A DNA stretch of 64,000 nt from Gremmenia infestans (Eukaryota > Ascomycota > Leotiomycetes > Helotiales > Hamatocanthoscyphaceae). The notes below the pieces were generated by a model. It was not told the origin of the DNA and made no database searches. It saw only the letters and a program-made list of their open reading frames with translations. The stretch is from NCBI GenBank assembly GCA_032629725.1, contig JAFEVB010000023.1, positions 918,802 through 982,801 on the forward strand, read 5' to 3'. This document shows, piece by piece, positions 55,643 through 64,000 of this stretch. The position numbers were made by a program, and so were the translations under genes. Position 1 is the first letter of the stretch; every line of letters begins with the position of its first letter.

Positions 55643-57883
55643 CTATTTCTCTCTTAGTTAGTATAGCTTCTATACTTAAGTATAATATAGGAAAATATTC
55701 TTCTAGTAGTATAGCTTTTCTTTCTTTTTATTATATTATCTATCTATAGTACTAAAAATAAAGAATACTTTATCTTTTATAATTAAATTATCTCTTTTAG
55801 CTATCTTATTAATATAAAGTGCTTTTACTATAAATCTTAAAGCTTAAAGTATATTATATCTAAATCTTCTAGTTTAGATAAATATAGTACTTATATAAAA
55901 TTAAAAATAAAATATAATATCTATAGTCTATTATTTATAAACTAGTCTATACTAAAATATAAAAACCTTTATTTAAAGTAGAAAAGATAGAAAATACTTT
56001 TAAAGTTATTATATCTTAATTAGTAATAGTCTAAGTTTAAATACTATATCTAGAATATATTATATTAAGGTCTAAAAACTCTTAATAAGCTTAATACTTT
56101 AGAAAAAAAGAAGAAAGTTAAGAAGAAAAAAAGTAAGTAGTATAGATAGAAAGCTCTATCTACTTCTACTTCTATTCTACTTACTAGTAGTCTTTTATTT
56201 AGTTCTAACCTTTTTAATAACCCTATCTTTATTATATTACTAGCTATATATAATCCTTTAGATCTATTCTAGTTAGATTAAAGTGCTAATCTTAATAGTC
56301 TATAAATATCTTAAGGTTCTTAAGTATTATTTCTAGCTTCTAGATGTTTTCTAAGTATAAGTAGTTTATCTATTTAACTAGGTACTTAATATAGCCTCTA
56401 ATCTATTTATAGTCTAGTATTATTTTAACTTTATACTTAGTATTAAAGTTAACTAGTTAGATTTCTATAATAGATATAAGTAGTATCTCTAGTAGTACTA
56501 GTTTAAGAAAAGATATATAAAATACTAAATATATATTTATTATCTTAAATAGTACTAATTTATAGTTAACTAGTCCTATAACTTATTTAACTTTAAATAG
56601 TTCTAGTTTTTTATAATCTAGTTTTATACTTAGTTATTTTATTTTAATATTTTTTTATATTAAATAGACTTTATTTCTCTTTTTAAGTATAGATTTTATA
56701 CTATATTTTCTATTATAGTATAATACTACTTTTTTTATAAAAAATACTAAGTTACTAGCTAGTTTTTCTTAAAGTGCTTTAAGGTTTTTTATCTATATAG
56801 TTATAGATTAGTTATCTAATTCTAAGATTATTATAAAATAGTATACCTTTAAATTATAACTATAACTTATATATACTAGTAAGATCTTTATCTTTTCTAT
56901 AGCTAATATATTATATAAGAACTATATAAGTAGTAGAAGTTCTATCTAATTATTCTACTTATAGTTTATATAGTATTAGATATATATTTCTATTATCTAA
57001 TTTATCTATTTAGTTTATCTATTAGTTTATATATAGAAGCTTATTAATAGCTTCCTCTTAATATCTAGTAAAGCTATAAATACTATTTAGAATTTTAAAG
57101 TAAAAAGTTAATCTTTATTTAATATAATTTCTTCTAATATACTATAGTTTACTATAAATACTTAAAAGAAAGCCTAAACTAAGTTCTTAGCTATACTTAA
57201 CTTTTTATAAAATATTATATAGATATACTTTATTAATCTATCTATAATAACTAAAATAAAGTTATATTCTACTTTTATTATTAGATTCTTAAATAGTAGT
57301 AGCTTAATTATAAAGTTCTATATAATAGATATTTAAGAAGTCTTTAGTATATTAGATAACTATATTATATTATATAAGATATATTATAAAGTTTTATTTT
57401 ATAGATAGGTATTATATTTACTAATAACCTTTTTAACTATTACTTATATATCTAGAAAGTAGTATTTCTATAAGATTCTCTTTTAGGTTCTAGTATTCCT
57501 CTAATATCTATAAGCTAGTAGCTTATATTATTTTTTAATAAATTCTTTTTAGATACTTTTAAGAATATATATTTTATTTTTATATAATAGAAGTTTTTCT
57601 ATATTTTTTTAAAAGTATTAAGAGATATTCTCTACTATTAGATTATTTTTATATACTAATTTAATTTTATCTATAAATAGGTTACTATTAATATAAGTTA
57701 TAACTATAATTTATTATTTATTTAAGATAAGATTATTACTATCTTCTTAAAAGATTATAATACTTTTAGTTTTTTCTTTTATCTTATACTTTAGTTTTTA
57801 ACTTAGTATATTAATATATATATTTTCTATCCTTTTTATATATTTAATTTATAAGTTATAAATAGTAAGTATCTCTACCTATC
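55211..57883 (-). mobile_element. Copy A: truncated Ty3/gypsy chromovirus, minus strand, RIP-mutated
   Basis: On the minus strand this copy reads from the RNase H region (57830-57883) through integrase (roughly 56600-57600) and a chromodomain-like stretch (about 56300-56480) to a long 3' region and a 3' LTR at 55211-55642. The same order and many of the same words occur in copy B on the plus strand (61700-63954). Almost every CpA is now TpA and stops are everywhere, so no protein can be made. The missing 5' part would lie beyond copy B, outside the window. It is an old copy interrupted by copy B at 57883/57884. Confidence 0.8.
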
Positions 57884-58354
57884 TATTACGAACGTAATAT
57901 ATAACTAGAGGACCTTAGGCTTAATATCTAGCTCGCTAGACATAGGAGAACCCCTAGGAGAAAAAAGGTTTCTTTATAGTAGCTAATATAATAACTATAT
58001 ATAGTAGTCAGCTAGTTATATAATATATTATAAGATAAAAGTAGATTATTTAGATCGCAATAATCTATATAATCTAGGATCGGTAGGATTAGAATAATCT
58101 ATATAATCTAGGATATAAAGGTTTTATATAAGGCTAGGTTATTACCTATTAGATAGAAGCTTTATACTTAACTTAAATAGTATTTCCTAATATACGCTTA
58201 TTACTTTATACTTTATAATAAGCTATACTTTCTAAGTATAGCAACTAGTAATCTATTAATAGATACTAATATTAACCTAATAATAATCTAGGTCTAGGAC
58301 CTACTTAAGTTATAAGACTTACTCTAGTACTATATAAGCTAGGCGATTATTATA
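57884..58354 (+). repeat. 5' LTR of copy B
   Basis: 471 bp, starting TATTACGAACGTAATATATA (probably TGTTACG before RIP) and ending GGCGATTATTATA. It matches the copy A LTR on the other strand, and its first 47 bases match the partial LTR at 63954. Confidence 0.82.
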
Positions 58355-61300
58355 CTTTAAGCACTAGTCTTTTTTATTAATAGAATAATATTATCCACCA
58401 GATCTACTAAAAGGAAAGAACACTCTAATCTAACCCTAATATAAACTCAGCCTCTATACTAGCGCTAGCCTAGACTCTTGTAGTATAAAAGCAAACTGCG
58501 ATTATTAAAATATCTAATATATTCTATAGAGATAAAAGCAAGTTAGATAACTTCCTAATCTTAATAGATATCTATATCTTATTTAACTAATACTTATTTA
58601 AAACTAAGATAGTAAAGGTTATTTATATAATTAGTTACCTTTAGAAATATAGCTTTTAACTAAGTTAAGACCTATATTAATAATTTTATAGTAAATAAAA
58701 CTAGTTAAAGGCGAATTATAACTAGAGCAAGGACCTTAATCTAGGCTATATTTATAAGCTATAAAGCATTTAAGAAAAATATCTAATAAGTCTTTAGTAA
58801 CCTTAAATAGTAAAGTATAGCTAAATAGAAGCTATAATAACTAAAATAGAATAAGTTAGCCTCTAAGTATATAGCTAGGTTCTAGTAGTATTTAGATATA
58901 GTAGAATAGAGCAACCGCGCTCTAACTAGCTAGTACTATATAGAACTAAAGGACTTTATTAAGAATAAGCTAACTAGAATAGACTAACTAACTAGTCTTT
59001 ACTAAAATAATTAAGAAAGCGGTTAAGATTAATAACCGATTCTTTAAGAGGTCTCTTAAATAAAAAGGAACCTATAACTTTAGTAAATAGTTAGAAAAGA
59101 TAGGATTAATAGAAAGAAAAAACTAGAGGGACCTAATAGAAATTAATACCGCTTACTAAAAACTAAACCTACTCTCTAAGAAGAAATAGAATAAGTAATA
59201 TTAGAAAGGACTTTATTTTAAGTATAGATTACCTAGATACTTAGTATTCTTCTTATAGATAGAAGAAAAGAAAAAGACTCTAAAAGAAATAAAATATAAG
59301 CGCTAGCTATATAAACCTTAGGTATAGTATTATAACCTAACTTTAAAGGATAAAAGTATAGTATATAACTACCTAAATATAAAAGCTAGAAATAAATATA
59401 GAAGAAAAAGTAAGCTTATCTTAGGATTCTATAGACCAGCTATCTAATATAGATAAAGAATAGATTATAGCTAGTAATAAGCTTTCTATAGGAAACTAGT
59501 AGAAACCTAAAAAAAGGATAAACCGGCCTTTAAAGGAGACTTCTAGCTAGGAATAAAGAAACTAGAAAAAGGTATCTACTATATAGTTATATACTAAGAT
59601 ATATAATAAGTTATCTTTAAGGCACCCTAATAGCCTAGGATTATTAAAAGCATTCTAAAAGAAGAAATACTAAGGCTAAGCTTAATTATTAAGCTAGGAG
59701 AAATCTAGGAAATTACTAGTAAAGGTTAAATAAATATATTTAGAGAAAAACAACTTTTCCTCTATTTCCTATAAACCTAATAATCTTTACCTAGTAATAT
59801 ATTAGTAATAAAGTATAAAGCATATTTATACTAAATACTTTATACTAACTAATAAGATAAGAAAGCAGTTACTAACTATAGGAAAACTAATTTATAGGAT
59901 ATAAGATCCTAGAAGAAAAATAACTAGAAAGGAAAGTAGTAGTAGCTATAGAAAGCTAAAACTATATAATACTAAACGCTTATACTAAAGAAAAAAAGCT
60001 ATAGATTATACTTAACTCTAGTATATAAAGGAACTTCATTTTACTAGAAGCTATAAAAAGGCTTAATATACTAATATAAAAGAAGATAGAACTCTACCTA
60101 CTTACTATTATTAATAGAATAGTAATTAGAATAAATAGAAAAATAGTTAAGTATAAAACTATACCTATATAAATAACTATTAGAGGTTACTAGAAGGAAA
60201 TTAGTCTAGATATAATCCATATTAGAGATAATTAGGCTATTTTTAGTATCTTTTAGATTAGATAATATAATCTAGAAATTAACTAGAAAACTTATAAGAT
60301 AAAGTTTACTTAATATAGCTATATATTAAAATAACTATATAGCTATAAAGAGGTTAGCGCTACCTTCTATAACGCGCTAGGGCATATAATCTAAGGCTTT
60401 CTACTAGATAATAAGAAGGTTAAAAAAGGGATACTAGTATAATATAAGAAGTTTAAATAGATATTTAATAATCTATAAGATAAGAAAGCTTTACCTAAAT
60501 ATTAACTATAGAACTATAAGATACTACTTAAGAAAGAATATAAACCTTCTTAGAAACTACTTTACTAGTATAGTAAAGAGAAGATAAGACTATAAAAGGA
60601 GTATATTAATAAGATATTATTTAAGAGATAGATAAGAGAGTTATACTCTCTATTAGAAGCGCTAATACTATTTATAAAGAAAAAAAATAGACTGGATTAG
60701 TTTTATATTAACTACTAAAAGTTAAATAAGATAACTATAAAAAATTAATACCTACTACTATAGATAGACGATATATAAGACTATTTAAAAAAGGTAGTAA
60801 TCTTTATATAACTAGATATAAGGGACGCATATTACCTAATCTATATTATAAAAGCGAAGAATAGAAAATAGTATTTCAAACCAGATTTGGTTACTATAAG
60901 TACTAGGTTATACTATTTAGGCTAACTAACGCCTTAGTAATCTATTAAGAAGTTAACTATAATGCGTTAAGAGCTTTCTTAGATAGGTTCTATATATATT
61001 ATCTTAATAATATACTAGTATATTTAGATAATAAAGAATAATATATAGAATATATAATATAGGTTTTAAAAGCACTTATAGTAAAGGGATTCCGTTTAAA
61101 GCTATCTAAATATAACTTTTATATAAAGGAAATTACCTTTCTAAGCTATATAATTATACTAGAGAAAATTAGTCTAGACCTTAAAAAAGGTCCAAGCGAT
61201 TATTACCTAGGAGATGCTAACTATAGTTAAATAGATATAATCTTTTCTAGGATTTATAAACTTCTACTAGAAGTTTATTAAGTTATATTTAAAAAAGGCT

Positions 61301-63940
61301 CTATTACTTATAAACCTAATAAAAAAGGAGTAGAAGTTTAAATAGATAAATAAAGCAGAAAAAGGCATTTTAAGAGCTAAAGTAGACTTTATAAAGAAGC
61401 CTATCTACTAGAACTTCTAGCTAGAACTTAAGTTAATAGCGGAAATAGATATATTAGATAAAGTAATAAAGAAAGTACTTATATAGAAGTATAAGATAGC
61501 AGCTAGTATCTAGTAGTATACTACTTTAGAAAAATAATATCTATAGAACTTAACTATAATATATATAATAAGAAACTTCTAGTAATAGTTAAAGTATTAT
61601 AAAAATAAAGGGTTTATCTTTAAGAAGCTAACTTTCTAGTAATAATTCTTACTAATTATAAGAATCTTATTAGCTTTACTATAACTAAAGACTTAAATAG
61701 GCGGCAGATAAGATAGGTAGAGATACTTGCTATCTATAACTTATAAATTAAATATATAAAGGGAATAGAGAATATATATACTAATATACTGAGTTAAAAG
61801 CTAGAGTATAAAGTAAAAGAGGAAATAAAGAGCATTGCAATCTTCTAGGAAAATAGTAATAATCTTATTCTAAATAAATAATAAATTATAGTAGTAATCT
61901 ATATTAATAGCAACCTATTTATAAATAAAATCAGATTAGTATATAAAAGGGATATAGTAGCGGAAGGCATTCTATAATACTTCTAGAAGAATATAAAAAA
62001 GCTTCTACTATATAAAAATAAGATATATATCTCTAAAAGCATCTAGAAAGAATTTATTAAGAAATAATATAAGCTACCAGCTTATAGATATTAAGGAAAT
62101 ACTAGAACCTAGGAGAGGCTTTTATAAAGGTACTATTTCCTAGGTATGCAAATAATAGTTAAGAAGATTATTAGTAAGTATAATACTTATATATAGAATA
62201 AGGTATTATAATACGCTCTATATAGTATAATATAATTACCTAATATACTAAAGACTTTCTAGACATCTATTATATAGGACTTTATAGTTAAACTACTACT
62301 ATCTAAGAATCTAATAATAGAGGTAAAATATAATTCTATTCTAGTTATTATAAATAGGTTAATAAAATACACCTATATAATACCTTATAAAAAGTTAAGT
62401 ATAGCTAAAGACTTAGCTTAGACATTTCTCTAAGTAGTAGTAGTAAACTATAGCGCGCTAGAAGAAATTATATTAGATAAAGATTAGCTTTTTACTTTAA
62501 AATTCTAAACGGCCTTTATAGCTTTACTAGGTATTAAAAGAAAGCTATTAATAAGTTTTTACCTATAAACTAATAGATAAACTAAATAGATAAATTAGAT
62601 AATAGAAATATATATCTAGTATTATATAAACTATAAGTAGAATAACTAGGTAGAGCTTCTACTACTTATCTAGTTCGCATATAATATATTAGCTATAGAA
62701 AATATAAAGATCTTACTAGTATATGCAAATTATAGTTATAACCCTAAGGCCTACCGCTTTATAATAACCTTAGAATTAGATAACTAATCTATAACTATAT
62801 AGGTAAAAGACCTTAAAATACTTTAGAAGAAACTAGCTAGCGATCTAGTATTCTTTATAAAAAGAGCAGCGTTATACTATAATAGAAAATATAGTATAGA
62901 ACCTATACTTAAAAAGAGGATAAAGTCTATCTAATATAAAAAAATATTAAGATAAAATAACTAAGTATAAAACTGGATTATAAAAAGCTAGAGCTGTTTA
63001 AAGTTAAGAGAGTTATAGAACTAGTTAACTATAAATTAGTACTATCTAGAATAATAAATATATATCTAGTATTCTATATATCTCTTCTTAAACTAGTACT
63101 ACTAAGAGCGCTACCTGCGCCTATTATAGAAATCTAACTAGTTAACTTTAATACTAAGTATAAAGTTAAAGTAATACTAGACTATAAATAGATTAGAAGC
63201 TATACTAAGTACCTAGTTAAATAGATAGACTACCTACACTTAGAAAACACCTAGGAAACCTTAGTAATACTTAGGAACCTTAAAATATTTATAAAGTACT
63301 AAAACTAATACCCTAGCTTATCTAAAAGAGGTTAGAAGGATTATATATAGCTAGGGACGCGATAAAGATAGGGTTATTAAAGAGGTTAGAACTAGAAAAA
63401 AAGCTACTAGTAGGAACTATAATAGAAGAAGCAGATAGAGCCTCTCGCTTGCGCCGCTTTACTTTTTTCCTTTTTATCTTTTTCTTTTTCCTCTAAAGGT
63501 ATTAAGCTTATTAAGGGTTTTAAGGCTCTAATATAATATGTTCTAGGTATAACGTTTAAACTTAAACTATTACTAATTAAGATATAATAGCTTTAAAAGC
63601 GTCTTCCGCCTTTTCTACTCTAGATAAAGCTCTTTATACTTTAGCGTAGACTAGTTCGCAAGCAACGAACTATAGATATTATACTTTATTTTCGATTTTA
63701 TATAAGTACTATATTTGTCTAAACTAGAGAATTTAAATATAATATACTCTAAGCCTTAGGATTTATAGTAAGAGCACTTTATATTAATAGAATAACTAGA
63801 AAAGATAATTTAGTTATAAAAGATAAAGTATTCTTTATCTTTAATATTATAAATAGATAGTATAATAAAGAGAAAGAAAGGCTATACTATAAGAAAAATG
63901 TTTTCCTATATTATACTTAAGCGTAGAGACTATACTAACT

Positions 63941-63953
63941 AAGAGAGAAATAG
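63941..63953 (+). other. Polypurine tract of copy B
   Basis: AAGAGAGAAATAG immediately before the 3' LTR, where plus-strand DNA synthesis would start. The same words sit at the matching place in copy A. Confidence 0.65.
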
Positions 63954-64000
63954 TATTATAAATATAATATATAATTAAAAAATCTTAGACTTAATATCTA
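63954..64000 (+). repeat. Start of 3' LTR of copy B (cut by window end)
   Basis: Its first bases TATTATAAATATAATATATA repeat the start of both other LTRs. Confidence 0.8.

Larger units (their letters stand above)
57884..64000 (+). mobile_element. Copy B: near-complete Ty3/gypsy chromovirus, plus strand, RIP-mutated (3' end outside window)
   Basis: 5' LTR 57884-58354, internal region 58355-63953, then the first 47 bases of the 3' LTR. Decayed domains are in order: a Gag-like segment (58500-58700), a zinc-knuckle remnant (about 59200-59250), reverse transcriptase (60700-61200, including the YxDD site region near 60990-61020, both acids now Asn-like), RNase H (61330-61750), integrase core (62250-62800) and a chromodomain-like end (63120-63330). 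Stops interrupt every part, so it is inactive. The order RT-RNaseH-integrase-chromodomain identifies a chromovirus of Metaviridae. Overall length would be about 6.5 kb. Confidence 0.85.

Noticed and set aside
1..64000. CRISPR arrays, rRNA, tRNA, telomeric repeats
   Set aside because: No spaced direct repeats, no TTAGGG arrays and no cloverleaf with A/B boxes were seen. tRNAs were scanned by eye only, so tRNAscan-SE would settle that point.

Overview
This window comes from a filamentous ascomycete fungus (Pezizomycotina). Its genes carry short GT-AG introns, many of them 45-170 bases long. The families are fungal: WSC domain, DUF3433, Zn2Cys6 regulator, 2EXR, AIM11, NmrA-like. The last 9 kb is AT-rich, TpA-dominated and full of stops, as repeat-induced point mutation (RIP) would leave it. 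A helotialean (Leotiomycetes) source is possible from gene content but is only a guess. About 54.9 kb is ordinary gene-bearing DNA and about 9 kb is transposon wreckage.

Layout. 1-13.2 kb is rich in secreted and membrane proteins: a kelch-type membrane protein (3' end outside the window), a WSC-domain sensor, a secreted PI-PLC, a small GPI-like protein and a type I membrane protein. Between them lie a dead dimeric alpha/beta-barrel (DUF1330/EthD-like) gene and an internally deleted Mutator-like (MULE) transposon with 103-bp inverted repeats. 13.2-24.1 kb holds a PHO84-type phosphate/H+ symporter, a decayed 2EXR gene, and an FAD-dependent monooxygenase convergent with a Zn2Cys6 transcription factor. 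24.9-32.3 kb holds a Thr-rich type II membrane protein, a DUF3433 multi-spanning protein, an acyl-protein thioesterase-like serine hydrolase and a MARVEL-like four-helix membrane protein.

32.3-37.4 kb is gene-poor, with one intron-bearing orphan reading frame and much broken coding-like sequence. 37.4-43.1 kb is housekeeping: an RBM5/RBM10-like splicing factor rebuilt here from six exons (RS stretch, RRM, RanBP2 zinc finger, second RRM, C2H2 finger, G-patch); the molybdopterin synthase large subunit, divergent from it across 308 bp; and a prolyl-4-hydroxylase-like 2OG-Fe(II) dioxygenase. 43.6-54.97 kb carries a secreted Thr-rich protein, a 580-residue orphan protein, AIM11, a 244-residue orphan, a 100-residue single-span membrane protein, and an NmrA-like NAD(P)-binding protein whose promoter runs into the AT-rich tract.

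55.2-64.0 kb contains two copies of one Ty3/gypsy chromovirus in opposite orientation. A 3' half (copy A, minus strand) is interrupted by a nearly complete copy (copy B, plus strand), whose 3' LTR starts 47 bases before the window ends. Both are heavily RIP-mutated.

No CRISPR array, tRNA, rRNA, telomere or convincing biosynthetic gene cluster was seen. The least explained items are the MULE derivative, the nested chromovirus pair and its edge at the NmrA-like gene, the frame conflict in the monooxygenase, and the orphan genes.
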